Positions 1-7,501 of a DNA stretch of 47,019 nt are shown here, in pieces; the first letter of the stretch is position 1, and every line of letters begins with the position of its first letter. The stretch is from Pseudomonadota bacterium (GTDB taxonomy: Bacteria > Myxococcota_A > Polyangia > Fen-1088). The notes under the pieces were generated by a model. It ran no database searches, had not been told where the DNA came from, and saw only the letters and a list, made by a program, of their open reading frames with translations. Location: NCBI GenBank assembly GCA_017881315.1, contig JADGRB010000009.1:1-47019 (forward strand), read 5' to 3'. A program made the position numbers and the translations under genes.

Positions 1-207
1 CCCTGGGAGGGTCCCCTGGCCCCCCCGCGAAGAGTCCCGCCGGGCGGAGCCCGTCGGTACTCACGCGATCAAGTAGGGGACCCTGGGAGGGTCCCCTGGT
101 CCCCCCGCGAAGAGTCCCGCCGGGCGGAGCCCGTCGGTACTCACGCGATCAAGTAGGGGACCCTGGGAGGGTCCCCTGGCCCCCCCGGGTCTCACGCGAT
201 CAAGTAG
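1..207. repeat. Tandem 80-bp structured repeat, about 2.5 copies
   Basis: Two nearly identical 80-bp units (1-80 and 81-160) differ by one visible base (c/t at unit position 20). A third unit starting at 161 has lost its middle. Each full unit can form two hairpins. One is a 9-bp perfect stem GGGGACCCT/AGGGTCCCC with a GGG loop (76-96 and 156-176). The other is a 31-nt imperfect stem bounded by GAGT/ACTC (32-62 and 112-142). The array ends about 12 bp from the stop codon of the minus-strand metallophosphoesterase. It could act as a transcription end or mRNA 3' structure, or be a REP-like element. A diverged copy lies at 13662-13725. The array may extend left of the window. Confidence 0.9.
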
Positions 208-218
208 CCGACCTTGGG

Positions 219-1403
219 CTAGGTGGCTCGGCCGCTTTCCAGGTGAATCTCGGTGATCTCGGGAGGAGCACCGAGGCGCATGGGCGGTCCCCAATATCCG
301 GTCCCCCGACTCACGTAGATCTGCGAATCGCCGCGCCGGTGGAGGCCGGCGATGAACGGCTGTTGCAGCTTGACCAGATATCCAAAAGGCCAGACCTGGC
401 CGCCGTGGGTGTGACCGGAGAGCTGCAACCCGACGTTGAAGGGGTCCGCGTCGAAGAGCATGCGCGGCTGGTGCGCGAGAAGGACCAGCTCGCGCCGGGG
501 ATCGCGGCCGGCGAGCGCCTGGGTCAGCGCCTGCCGCGTATCCAGGCCGCCGTAATGGACGGCGGAGCGATCGTCAATGCCGGCCAGATCGAAGCTGGAC
601 GTCCCATTGCCAATCGAGATCCGCTCGTTTCGCAATACGCGAATGCCGAGCCGGGGCAACTCGTTCAGCCAGCTCACCGGATCTGAGAAATACTCGTGAT
701 TGCCGGTAACGAAGAACACGCCGTGGCCGGCGCGCAAGTTCGCCAGTGGCTCGACCAAATGGCCGAGCTCGCTCACACTTCCGTCAACGAGATCTCCGGT
801 GATTGCCACCAGGTCGGGCCCGAGAGCGTTCGTTCGGCGCACGATGTCTTCGATGAAGGCTCGGCCGATCGTTGCCCCGACGTGCACGTCGGTGATCTGG
901 GCAATCCTGAACCCATCTTGGGCGCGCGGTAGCCGATCGAGCCGCACGCGCACGCTGTGGACACCTATGGGTCCACGGGCCGAGTGGATTGCCGCCAGTG
1001 TCGAACCTGAAACGGCCAACGCCACACTCGATGCGATGCCGCGCGCCAGAAAAATGCGGCGCGCAGGCAGATCGGGATCGATGGCCGTCGCCCCAACGAT
1101 CCGTCGGCCGAGCGCCATCAACAGCCGCGCGATGTCCGTCGACAAGAGGGAGACAAAAGACAGAAACATGACGCCCATCCAGATATAGGCGGGCCAACCC
1201 AACGCCTGCCGAATTCCCGGATGCCCGCGACCCAGGACCAGTGCGGCGGGAATGCTGGCCGCGAGCAGAACCAGAAACCCGGTGGCGATCGTTTTCCACG
1301 GCGCCGCCACCTCTGGATCCCGGATCAAGCGAGCCCACAGGTAGTAATGAATTCCGGCGAGCAGACAGAGCGCGACGACAATGAACGTTAGAAATCGACT
1401 CAT
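219..1403 (-). CDS. Membrane-anchored calcineurin-like metallophosphoesterase (YkuE/YaeI type)
   Basis: This 394-residue protein has about four hydrophobic helices in residues 1-140, followed by a complete calcineurin-like phosphoesterase domain. The metal-binding blocks are all visible: TDVHVG (171-176), GDLVDG (203-208), GNHEYF (234-239), LLAHQP and GHTHGGQVWP. The family hydrolyses phosphoesters with a two-metal centre. The membrane-attached relatives YkuE and YaeI have been linked to the envelope, but the substrate here is unknown. The ATG at 1403 lacks a strong ribosome binding site. The gene is divergent from the small gene at 1503, and its 3' end abuts the 80-bp repeats, which probably serve as its downstream boundary. 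The catalytic domain is intact, so activity is expected. Confidence 0.9.
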   Translation of the reverse strand: MSRFLTFIVVALCLLAGIHYYLWARLIRDPEVAAPWKTIATGFLVLLAASIPAALVLGRGHPGIRQALGWPAYIWMGVMFLSFVSLLSTDIARLLMALGRRIVGATAIDPDLPARRIFLARGIASSVALAVSGSTLAAIHSARGPIGVHSVRVRLDRLPRAQDGFRIAQITDVHVGATIGRAFIEDIVRRTNALGPDLVAITGDLVDGSVSELGHLVEPLANLRAGHGVFFVTGNHEYFSDPVSWLNELPRLGIRVLRNERISIGNGTSSFDLAGIDDRSAVHYGGLDTRQALTQALAGRDPRRELVLLAHQPRMLFDADPFNVGLQLSGHTHGGQVWPFGYLVKLQQPFIAGLHRRGDSQIYVSRGTGYWGPPMRLGAPPEITEIHLESGRAT

Positions 1404-1450
1404 GGGCGGTCCGTCTTGACATGCACAGGCCTGGAATCAAGCCTTTTGCG

Positions 1451-1479
1451 TTGCACCGCCGATCGTTCGAGGCTAGTGT
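1451..1479 (+). promoter_or_regulatory. Sigma-70-type promoter for the small zinc-finger-like gene
   Basis: A TTGCAC -35 element (1451-1456) is separated by exactly 17 bp from a TAGTGT -10 element (1474-1479). The predicted start of transcription near 1486 would leave a short leader containing the GGGGGAG Shine-Dalgarno (1493-1499) before the ATG at 1503. Confidence 0.55.
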
Positions 1480-1502
1480 GCGCCGCCACAAAGGGGGAGA
1501 TG

Positions 1503-1862
1503 ATGCCAAAGAAGTCCGATATTCAAGATCTCGTGCAACAGTTCGTCGATAGTTTGTCGTCATTGATCGAGCAGGACACGGTGTCGCGCGCGCGGGCGGC
1601 GGTGCTGAACGCATTCGGAGGCCACGCGTCTGCCGGAGCCCTGCGAGGCGCCGGTCCGGCGAAAGCAGCCGTAGTCGGCCGCCTCGGTCGCAAGCGCCGC
1701 AAGGGGCCCATCCAGCTCTGTCCCGTCCCCGGCTGCTCCAATCGGGCAGCCCCGGTGTTCGGGATGGTCTGCTCGAAGCACAAGGATTTGCCGAAAGCCG
1801 AAATCAAGAAGTTCCGGGAGGCGCGGCGCGCCCAGAAGCAGAAGGTCAAGAAGGCCGCCTGA
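1503..1862 (+). CDS. Small basic protein with CX4C...CX2H zinc-finger-like motif
   Basis: A 119-residue protein of unknown function. The N-terminal third looks helical (DLVQQFVDSLSSLIEQD). A middle Ala/Gly/Arg/Lys-rich stretch leads to a C-terminal motif CPVPGC followed 13 residues later by CSKH, and then a Lys/Arg-rich helix (EARRAQKQKVKK). The CX4C-X13-CX2H layout suggests a single zinc site, and the basic tail suggests nucleic-acid binding; both are inferences. The ATG at 1503 is preferred over the adjacent ATG at 1500 because the Shine-Dalgarno GGGGGAG ends at 1499. The ORF-track start at 1416 lies upstream of the predicted promoter and is rejected. The CPVPGC element resembles the CX4C units of the large cysteine-repeat protein at 43.1-44.7 kb. 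Confidence 0.75.
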   Translation: MPKKSDIQDLVQQFVDSLSSLIEQDTVSRARAAVLNAFGGHASAGALRGAGPAKAAVVGRLGRKRRKGPIQLCPVPGCSNRAAPVFGMVCSKHKDLPKAEIKKFREARRAQKQKVKKAA

Positions 1863-1877
1863 GGCTATTCCGTCCGA

Positions 1878-1908
1878 CCCGGCCCGGTCCGTTCGGAAAT
1901 GGGCCGGG
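1878..1908. terminator. GC-rich hairpin after the small zinc-finger-like gene
   Basis: An 8-bp perfect inverted repeat CCCGGCCC/GGGCCGGG with a 15-nt loop starts 15 nt after the stop codon at 1862. There is no T-run immediately after it (the nearest is at 1934-1938), so intrinsic termination is uncertain. Confidence 0.35.
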
Positions 1909-1941
1909 CTCGGGGTGACCCAAATGGGCCCAGTTTTTCAC

Positions 1942-1977
1942 GGCCGGTGTGGCGTGGGCGCCACGTCACACCCGGCC
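1942..1977. promoter_or_regulatory. 36-bp near-perfect palindrome upstream of the sigma-54 promoter
   Basis: The left arm GGCCGGTGTGGCGTGG (1942-1957) and the right arm CCACGTCACACCCGGCC (1961-1977) pair with one mismatch and one extra base around a GCG centre. The palindrome ends 46 bp before the -24 element of the predicted sigma-54 promoter. This is a plausible position for an enhancer-binding activator or for autoregulation by the downstream Crp/Fnr protein. It contains TGTG and CACA half-motifs, but their spacing is too wide for a standard Crp site. Confidence 0.5.
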
Positions 1978-2023
1978 GCCCTGGTCCATTCGGGAAATCC
2001 GTAGCGATTTCAGGTCGCTGGCG

Positions 2024-2040
2024 TTGGCACTGCCGTTGCG
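2024..2040 (+). promoter_or_regulatory. Sigma-54 (RpoN) -24/-12 promoter
   Basis: The sequence TTGGCACTGCCGTTGCG matches the RpoN consensus TGGCAC-N5-TTGC exactly, with the GG and GC doublets 10 bp apart. Transcription would start near 2051. The Shine-Dalgarno AAGGAGG (2060-2066) and the ATG at 2074 of the Crp/Fnr gene follow at normal distances. Confidence 0.7.
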
Positions 2041-2073
2041 AAGGCTTCCGGACCGAAGCCCAAGGAGGCGTGC

Positions 2074-2823
2074 ATGGCCATTGCGACCGCAACACTCGAT
2101 TTCGATTCCTACGGTAAGTTGATGAGGCCGGCCTTGCCGGTCGAGGTACCCGGCCTGGAGGCGCTCAGGTCGTGTCCCCAACTCCAGCGCGCCCCCGTCG
2201 AGGCGCTGCGGGCGATCGCGCGTGATGCGAGTCTCCGAACCCTGAATCGTGGCGCCACCATCGCGGCGCAGGGCGGACGCCTCGACGCGGCCATCTTGGT
2301 GGTTCGCGGGAAGATTCGGGCCGTCTGCCGCGCGGTCAACGGTCGGGAGATTTCGGTGGAAATGTTCCGGCCCGGAGATCTCATCGCCGACGGGGCGCTG
2401 GCCCCCGAGACGCTCCTGGCCAACGATTGGGAGGCGGTCGAGGCCTCGACCTTGTTGATGATTCCGCGCGAGGCACTTCTGTCGTGCTTGCGCGCCGAGC
2501 CCGAGCTCGCGCTGGCCCTTGGGGCAGAGCTGGTCGCACGCCTGGAGCGCTCGAAACAACTGGCGACCGGTCTGGCGCTGGCGGGGGTTCAGGAGCGTGT
2601 CGTGTCCAGATTGGTCGCGATCGGCCGGCAAGATGGGACGCTGGGTCCCGAAGGGCTCCTCATCCGGAATCGACCGACGCAGCAGGAGCTGGCCAACCAG
2701 ATCGGCGCCTGCCGTGAGACGGTCTCTCGCACGGTCTCGGAACTTGTCCGGCAGGGGTTGCTCACGCCACGTGGCCGCTCCCTGCTGGTCAGCAAGCAGC
2801 TGGTCGAGAACACCACCGCCTAG
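2074..2823 (+). CDS. Crp/Fnr-family transcriptional regulator
   Basis: A 249-residue regulator with an N-terminal cyclic-nucleotide-binding-type beta-roll (about 40-150), a dimerisation helix (about 155-190) and a C-terminal winged helix. The recognition region contains QQELANQIGACRETVSR, typical of Crp/Fnr proteins. The usual cAMP-contact block with a conserved Glu and an Arg-Ser/Thr is not evident around FRPGDLIADGAL, so the ligand is probably not cAMP. There is no N-terminal cysteine cluster for an Fnr-type iron-sulfur centre. The start is supported by an ideal AAGGAGG site 7 nt upstream. A sigma-54 promoter and a palindrome lie directly upstream. The stop codon is immediately followed by the GTG proposed for alr, so it probably heads an alr-mlaEFD operon. 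Confidence 0.92.
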   Translation: MAIATATLDFDSYGKLMRPALPVEVPGLEALRSCPQLQRAPVEALRAIARDASLRTLNRGATIAAQGGRLDAAILVVRGKIRAVCRAVNGREISVEMFRPGDLIADGALAPETLLANDWEAVEASTLLMIPREALLSCLRAEPELALALGAELVARLERSKQLATGLALAGVQERVVSRLVAIGRQDGTLGPEGLLIRNRPTQQELANQIGACRETVSRTVSELVRQGLLTPRGRSLLVSKQLVENTTA

Positions 2824-4146
2824 GTGCCGAGCGGCGAGCCGTGGCGGGAGGATCCGACTATCTCCGGCGGAATCATTGACGCTGCGGCGTACGCGGGCGA
2901 AACTTTGCAGGGCTTGGCCAGCCAACCCAAAGTCGCCGGAGCGGCGGCAGAAGGGACCTTCGTCCCCTTTGCCGAAGTCGACATTCGCACCTCCATCCGT
3001 CCGACGGTGGCCGAGATCGATCTGGGCGCCGTCCAGCGGAACCTGTTGCGCTTCCGGCACGTGATCGGGCGGGAGGCGGCGATCTTCGGGGTCGTCAAGG
3101 CGGACGCCTATGGACACGGTGCGGTGCCGGTGGCCCGGGCCCTCGAGCCGCTGTGCAACGTCCTGGCGGTCTCCCTGGTCGAAGAAGGTCTCGAGCTGCG
3201 CGCGGCCGGAATTCGCGCACCCATCCTGGTGCTCGGCGCGTATTACAATCGGCACCAGGACGACGTTCTGGCCGAGAGGCTGACCCCGGTGATCTACGAC
3301 CGAGGCGATCTGGACAGGTTCGCGGCGGCCGCCGCTCGCCGGGGCCAACGGGTCGACGTGCACATCAAGGTGGATACGGGGATGAGCCGCCTCGGGATCC
3401 CCATAACCGATCTGGACGCGACCTTGGCCCGCTTTCGCGATCTGCCGTCGCTGCGGCTGGCGGGGCTCTGCACCCACTTCGCATCGGCCGACGTACCGGA
3501 CCCACGCACGACCGAGGAGGCCCTCGGTCGTTTCGAGGCCGTTGTCACCCGGGTGGGGCAGGCGGGCTTCCAGGATCTGGTCCGTCACGCGGCCAACAGC
3601 GCCGCGGCCGTGCGTTTTCCGCACGCACGCCTCGACGCGGTCAGGCCCGGCCTGGCACTCTATGGCGCGATGCCATCGGAAACCGTCCCGCTGTCCGGCC
3701 TGGAGGGCGCGCTGTCGCTGAGGACGCGGGTCATGGCGGTGCACCAGATCGCGGCGGGAACTGCGGTGAGCTACGGCGGGCTCTGGCGGGCGTCGCGTCC
3801 CTCTCGGGTGGCCACCCTGCCGATCGGCTACGCCGACGGGTACCCGCGCCACGTCCGCGACGCCGCCGTGCTGCTGGGCGGCCGTCGGGTTCCCATCATC
3901 GGCGCTGTCTGCATGGACATGTTGATGATCGACGTGACCGATCTGCCGGAGGCCGCGCTGGGCGGCGCGGTGACGTTGATCGGGCGGGACGGGACAGAGG
4001 CCATCACCGTCGACGACCTCGCGGGCTGGGCCGGGACCGTGAGCTACGAGATTCTGTGCGGCATCTCGAAGCGGGTGCCGCGCGTCCTGCGCGACGCCGC
4101 GGTCACCCCGCTCGGCCCGACGTCCACTCCGACGGCCACCCCATGA
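2824..4146 (+). CDS. alr: Alanine racemase
   Basis: A PLP enzyme that interconverts L- and D-alanine for peptidoglycan synthesis. The PLP lysine lies in VVKADAYGHG near the N-terminal end of the barrel, and the catalytic tyrosine of the C-terminal domain lies in AVSYGGLW. The GYADGYPR and GAVCMDMLM blocks are intact. As drawn from GTG 2824 the protein is 440 residues, with about 58 residues before the usual family start (RPTVAEIDLG). No in-frame ATG exists there; an internal GTG at 3007 would begin at VAEIDLG and cut slightly into the family core. The extension is therefore either real or reflects an unseen start. The stop overlaps the mlaE start (ATGA), indicating translational coupling. Confidence 0.93.
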   Translation: MPSGEPWREDPTISGGIIDAAAYAGETLQGLASQPKVAGAAAEGTFVPFAEVDIRTSIRPTVAEIDLGAVQRNLLRFRHVIGREAAIFGVVKADAYGHGAVPVARALEPLCNVLAVSLVEEGLELRAAGIRAPILVLGAYYNRHQDDVLAERLTPVIYDRGDLDRFAAAAARRGQRVDVHIKVDTGMSRLGIPITDLDATLARFRDLPSLRLAGLCTHFASADVPDPRTTEEALGRFEAVVTRVGQAGFQDLVRHAANSAAAVRFPHARLDAVRPGLALYGAMPSETVPLSGLEGALSLRTRVMAVHQIAAGTAVSYGGLWRASRPSRVATLPIGYADGYPRHVRDAAVLLGGRRVPIIGAVCMDMLMIDVTDLPEAALGGAVTLIGRDGTEAITVDDLAGWAGTVSYEILCGISKRVPRVLRDAAVTPLGPTSTPTATP

Positions 4147-4982
4147 GCACCGCATCCGTCGAGGGCCCGTCCGAGCCCCAGCTCGGCGTCGGCGCCGCGC
4201 TGATCGACGCCGCGCTCACCCCGGTACGCGGGATCTTCTCCTATATCGGCGATCATGCCCTCCTGCTGGGGCTGGCGCTGGCGGCCCTGTTTCGAAAGCC
4301 GTTTCGCCTGCGGCTGTTTCTCGAGCAGATGGAGTTCGTCGGCGTGGGGTCGCTGACCATCATCGTCCTGGTCGGATTCTTTTCGGGCGCGGTCTCCGCC
4401 CAGCAGGCGATCGCCGCGCTCCGGATCTTCAACCAGGAGCGTTTCGTGGGCGCGACCGTCGGGCTCTCGCTGGCGCAGGAGCTGGCGCCCGTCTTCACGG
4501 CGCTCATGATCGCGGCGCGCGCCGGGTCGGGGATGGCGACCGAGCTCGGCTCGATGCGCATCACGGAGCAGATCGACGCGCTCACCACCTTCGCGGTCGA
4601 TCCGGTTCAGTACCTGATCACGCCGCGCGTGGTCGCCACGGTCCTGATGATGCCGATCATGACCATGGTCTTCAACATCGTGGGCCTCTTCGGCGCCTAC
4701 CTCTACGCGATCTTCCTCGAGCATATCGATCTCGGGCAATTCATCGAACAGTTCACCTACTGGACCGACCCCAAGGACTACATCATCGGTGCGGTCAAAT
4801 CCGCGGTCTTCGGCGTGACCCTGTCGGTCGCCGCCTGCTTTCAAGGTTTCAACGTGCGCGGGGGCGCCAAGGAAGTGGGGCTTGCCACGACACAGGCCGT
4901 GGTTGCAGGCTCGGTTTCGGTTCTGGTGTCTGACTATTTCCTGATCGACATCTTCCATATTCTTTGGCCCTACAAATCGTGA
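4143..4982 (+). CDS. mlaE: MlaE/YrbE-family ABC phospholipid transporter permease
   Basis: A 279-residue inner-membrane permease of the MlaE family. It has an N-terminal amphipathic segment and about five hydrophobic helices. The conserved block AARAGSGMATELGSMRITEQ is the cytoplasmic loop that docks onto the ATPase. In MCE transport systems this protein forms the dimeric core that moves phospholipids together with MlaF and the MlaD hexamer. The start ATG overlaps the alr stop (ATGA), and its own stop overlaps the mlaF start (GTGA), so all three should be translated together. Confidence 0.93.
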   Translation: MSTASVEGPSEPQLGVGAALIDAALTPVRGIFSYIGDHALLLGLALAALFRKPFRLRLFLEQMEFVGVGSLTIIVLVGFFSGAVSAQQAIAALRIFNQERFVGATVGLSLAQELAPVFTALMIAARAGSGMATELGSMRITEQIDALTTFAVDPVQYLITPRVVATVLMMPIMTMVFNIVGLFGAYLYAIFLEHIDLGQFIEQFTYWTDPKDYIIGAVKSAVFGVTLSVAACFQGFNVRGGAKEVGLATTQAVVAGSVSVLVSDYFLIDIFHILWPYKS

Positions 4983-5827
4983 ATTCGCCGCGCGCCTCCG
5001 CTCCCGCTTTGGCCGCGCCGTCTGGCGGGCAGGGCGATCCCACCAAGCGCGACGAGCGCTGGCAGATCCGCGTGCGCGGGCTGCAAAAGACCTTCGGTCC
5101 CCAGCACGTCTTGCGCGGCATCGACCTCGACATCGAACGGGGACGGACCAACATCGTCATCGGCGGTTCCGGGCAGGGAAAATCGGTGCTGATGAAGCAC
5201 CTCATGGGGCTGCTCAAACCGGACGCCGGTCAGATCTGGGTGGACGGGGAAGACATCGTGCCTCTCGGCACCCAGCAGATGGGTAGGCTGCGGCGCAAGT
5301 TCGGGATGGTGTTTCAGTATGCGGCGCTGTTTGATTCGATGAACGTGGTCGAAAACATCGCGTTCCCGCTGATCGAACGCTACCACCTGTCGACGGACGA
5401 GATCATGACGCGGGTCCGCGATCTCCTGAAGCGGCTCGATCTCGCCGGCGTGACCGGCATCGAGGAGAAGTTTCCTCCGCAGCTTTCGGGCGGCCAGCGC
5501 AAGCGCGTGGGCCTGGCCCGTGCGCTCATCGATCGGCCGGAGATCTTGCTCTACGACGAGCCGACCACCGGGCTCGATCCGGTGGCCGCCAAGAACGTCG
5601 ACGAGATGATCACTCGAACCGCCGACGACTTCGGCGTCACCTCGGTGGTGATCTCGCACGACATGGCGTCGACGTTCCGGATCGGCGATCGGATCTCCAT
5701 GCTCGCGGGCGGCAAGATCATCGTCAGCGGCACCTCGGAAGAGGTGCTGGCCAGCCGGCTGCCCGAGCTGCGCGAGTTCGTCGAGACCTCGGGCGTGGCG
5801 GCGGCTCATCCGGGTGCGCACCCGTGA
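4979..5827 (+). CDS. mlaF: MlaF-family ABC transporter ATP-binding protein
   Basis: A 282-residue ATPase that powers the MlaE permease. Walker A is GGSGQGKS (about residues 62-69), the signature is LSGGQRKRVGLARAL and Walker B is ILLYDEPTTGLDP; the switch histidine lies in VISHDM. The GTG at 4979 is chosen over the track's TTG at 4964 because it forms a GTGA overlap with the mlaE stop, matching the other junctions in this operon. The first 30 or so residues are a Pro/Ala-rich extension before the nucleotide-binding fold. It ends in another GTGA overlap with mlaD. Confidence 0.93.
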   Translation: MNSPRASAPALAAPSGGQGDPTKRDERWQIRVRGLQKTFGPQHVLRGIDLDIERGRTNIVIGGSGQGKSVLMKHLMGLLKPDAGQIWVDGEDIVPLGTQQMGRLRRKFGMVFQYAALFDSMNVVENIAFPLIERYHLSTDEIMTRVRDLLKRLDLAGVTGIEEKFPPQLSGGQRKRVGLARALIDRPEILLYDEPTTGLDPVAAKNVDEMITRTADDFGVTSVVISHDMASTFRIGDRISMLAGGKIIVSGTSEEVLASRLPELREFVETSGVAAAHPGAHP

Positions 5828-7359
5828 GGCGCAGCTGGGCCTCGGTGACGGTCGGCCTGCTGGTGGTCATCGTGGGGGCGATCAGCTACTTCCTGATCCG
5901 CTCGACCAGCGAGCACACCTCTGGATCGAAGGGCATCAAGGTCTGGGGACTGTTCCACGACGCCTCGGGCCTGTTCGAGAAGTCGCGCGTGCAGACCGCC
6001 GGCATCTCGGTCGGTGAGATCGATAAGCGCGAGCTGGATCCCGCCACCGCCCGCGCCCGAGTCACCATCAAGATGTTGCCGGGCATCACGATGTACGAAA
6101 ATGCGGTGGTCTCCAAGAAATCGGCCTCCCTGCTGGGCGAGTACTATCTGGAGATCGATCCGGGCACGCCGTTCGCCGAGGTGAAGGGCCAGCCCAAGGC
6201 CATGCGCCAGCTCAAGGACGGGGATCAGATCCTCAACGTGCGCGAGCCCACCGCGCTGGGGGACATCATGGCCGACGTGGGGGCGCTGCTGCCGATCCTG
6301 CACGACATCCTGGACGACGTGCACAGGCTGACCTCCGGCACCGTCACGGACATCGCCGAGAACATCAACAAGCTGATCGAGAGCAACGCGGACACGCTCG
6401 GTCGCCTCCTGACCCGCGTCGACACGATCGCCGCCAACGTGGAAGGGGTGACCAGCACCGAGGCGGGCGACGTCAAGGAATCGATCAAGAACGTCCGCGA
6501 GATCACCGAGTCGATCAAGTCGCTCATCGGCACCACCCAGGGCCAGGTGGCGGGCACCGGCACCAAGGTCCAGGGATCGATCGATCGCCTGCAGTCGACG
6601 CTCGACAACCTCGACAAGACCATGAAGAACATGGAGACCGTCACCGGCCGCCTCGAGAGGGGCGAGGGGACGGCGGGCAAGCTGCTCACCGACGACGCGA
6701 TCGCCAACAACATCGAGAACATCACCGAGGACGCCAGCGGCTTCGTCCGCGGCATCACCAAGCTCCAGACCGTCGTCGGGCTGCGCACCGAGTACAACTT
6801 CATCTCGAACGGGGTGAAGAACTACCTCTCGGTCCAGCTCATACCCCGCCCAGACAAGTTCTATCTGATCGAGCTCATCGAGGACCCGCGCGGCTACTCG
6901 AGCACCGCCCGCACCGTCACCAACAGCTCGTTGACGGGCAGCAGCTCGGCGACCACGGTGACGACCACCAATCAGCTTCGGTTCTCGCTCATGCTGGGCA
7001 AGCGCATTGGTCCGGCGGCCTTCCGCTTCGGCATCAAAGAGTCGACCGGAGGCTTCGGGGGCGATCTCTACATGCTCGACGATCGACTCAGCCTCTCCGT
7101 CGACGTCTTCAACTTCGCGGCCTCGAACGTCGGTCAGTACCCCCGCGTGAAGGGCACCCTGTCTTGGGATGTCTTTAGCACCAAGACGTTCTATGTGGTC
7201 GCCGGCGCCGACGATCTCTTGAACTACACGCGCCCGAAGGCCGGCGCCGGCGGCGGCTTCGACTATTTCCTCGGGGCCCAGCTCAGCTTCAACGACCAGG
7301 ACCTCAAGTCCTTGCTCCTCTTCGGCGGCGGCGCCGCCGCGGGCAGCGCGAGCAAATGA
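5824..7359 (+). CDS. mlaD: MlaD/MCE-domain protein with C-terminal barrel-like extension
   Basis: A 511-residue MCE protein. Residues 8-27 form an inner-membrane anchor and residues 38-115 the MCE domain. Residues 145-320 form a long helical, coiled-coil region carrying the GxGTAGKLL motif. The last 185 residues are beta-rich, with alternating hydrophobic strands (FYLIELIED, LRFSLMLGKRI, FRFGIKES, LSLSVDVFNF, FYVVAGADDLL, FFLG-like DYFLGAQLSF). E. coli MlaD is only about 180 residues. An anchor-MCE-helix-barrel layout is the one described for trans-envelope MlaD of the diderm Firmicute Veillonella. It suggests a bridge that moves phospholipids between the two membranes without MlaA or MlaC. 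No mlaA, mlaB or mlaC is present nearby. Confidence 0.88.
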   Translation: MRRSWASVTVGLLVVIVGAISYFLIRSTSEHTSGSKGIKVWGLFHDASGLFEKSRVQTAGISVGEIDKRELDPATARARVTIKMLPGITMYENAVVSKKSASLLGEYYLEIDPGTPFAEVKGQPKAMRQLKDGDQILNVREPTALGDIMADVGALLPILHDILDDVHRLTSGTVTDIAENINKLIESNADTLGRLLTRVDTIAANVEGVTSTEAGDVKESIKNVREITESIKSLIGTTQGQVAGTGTKVQGSIDRLQSTLDNLDKTMKNMETVTGRLERGEGTAGKLLTDDAIANNIENITEDASGFVRGITKLQTVVGLRTEYNFISNGVKNYLSVQLIPRPDKFYLIELIEDPRGYSSTARTVTNSSLTGSSSATTVTTTNQLRFSLMLGKRIGPAAFRFGIKESTGGFGGDLYMLDDRLSLSVDVFNFAASNVGQYPRVKGTLSWDVFSTKTFYVVAGADDLLNYTRPKAGAGGGFDYFLGAQLSFNDQDLKSLLLFGGGAAAGSASK

Positions 7360-7432
7360 GATGGGAGCCCGACGGGAACCTGGGATCGGGGCGGGCTCTG
7401 CCTGGGTCGAAACGCCCGGTTTGGCGCTACGC

Positions 7433-7460
7433 TTGACTCCGGGGGCGTGCCTCCTATAGT
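7433..7460 (+). promoter_or_regulatory. Sigma-70 promoter for the yceD-rpmF-plsX-fab cluster
   Basis: A TTGACT -35 (7433-7438) and a TATAGT -10 (7455-7460) are separated by 16 bp, the best sigma-70-like match in the window. The leader of about 35 nt contains a small hairpin CGCCACC/GGTGGCG (7472-7490). No clear Shine-Dalgarno precedes the yceD ATG at 7502. Confidence 0.7.
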
Positions 7461-7501
7461 AACTCACCCTCCGCCACCCGGTCGGTGGCGTTTCGTCAAC
7501 A

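Noticed and set aside
1-207. CRISPR array
   Set aside because: The repeats are directly adjacent 80-bp units without variable spacers, and no cas genes are present.
61-294. 77-residue minus-strand ORF with repeated peptide
   Set aside because: It is a translation of the 80-bp tandem repeat and overlaps the metallophosphoesterase end; no start signal.
1934-1938. T-run as an intrinsic terminator of the small zinc-finger-like gene
   Set aside because: The good hairpin at 1878-1908 is 26 bp away, and the T-run does not directly follow a stable stem.
1966-4155. 729-residue minus-strand ORF
   Set aside because: It is antisense to the Crp/Fnr and alr genes, Arg/Gly-rich, and results from high third-position GC.
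7365-7398. Inverted repeat GAGCCCG/CGGGCTC after mlaD as a terminator
   Set aside because: The loop is 20 nt and there is no T-run; such short arms arise by chance in GC-rich DNA.
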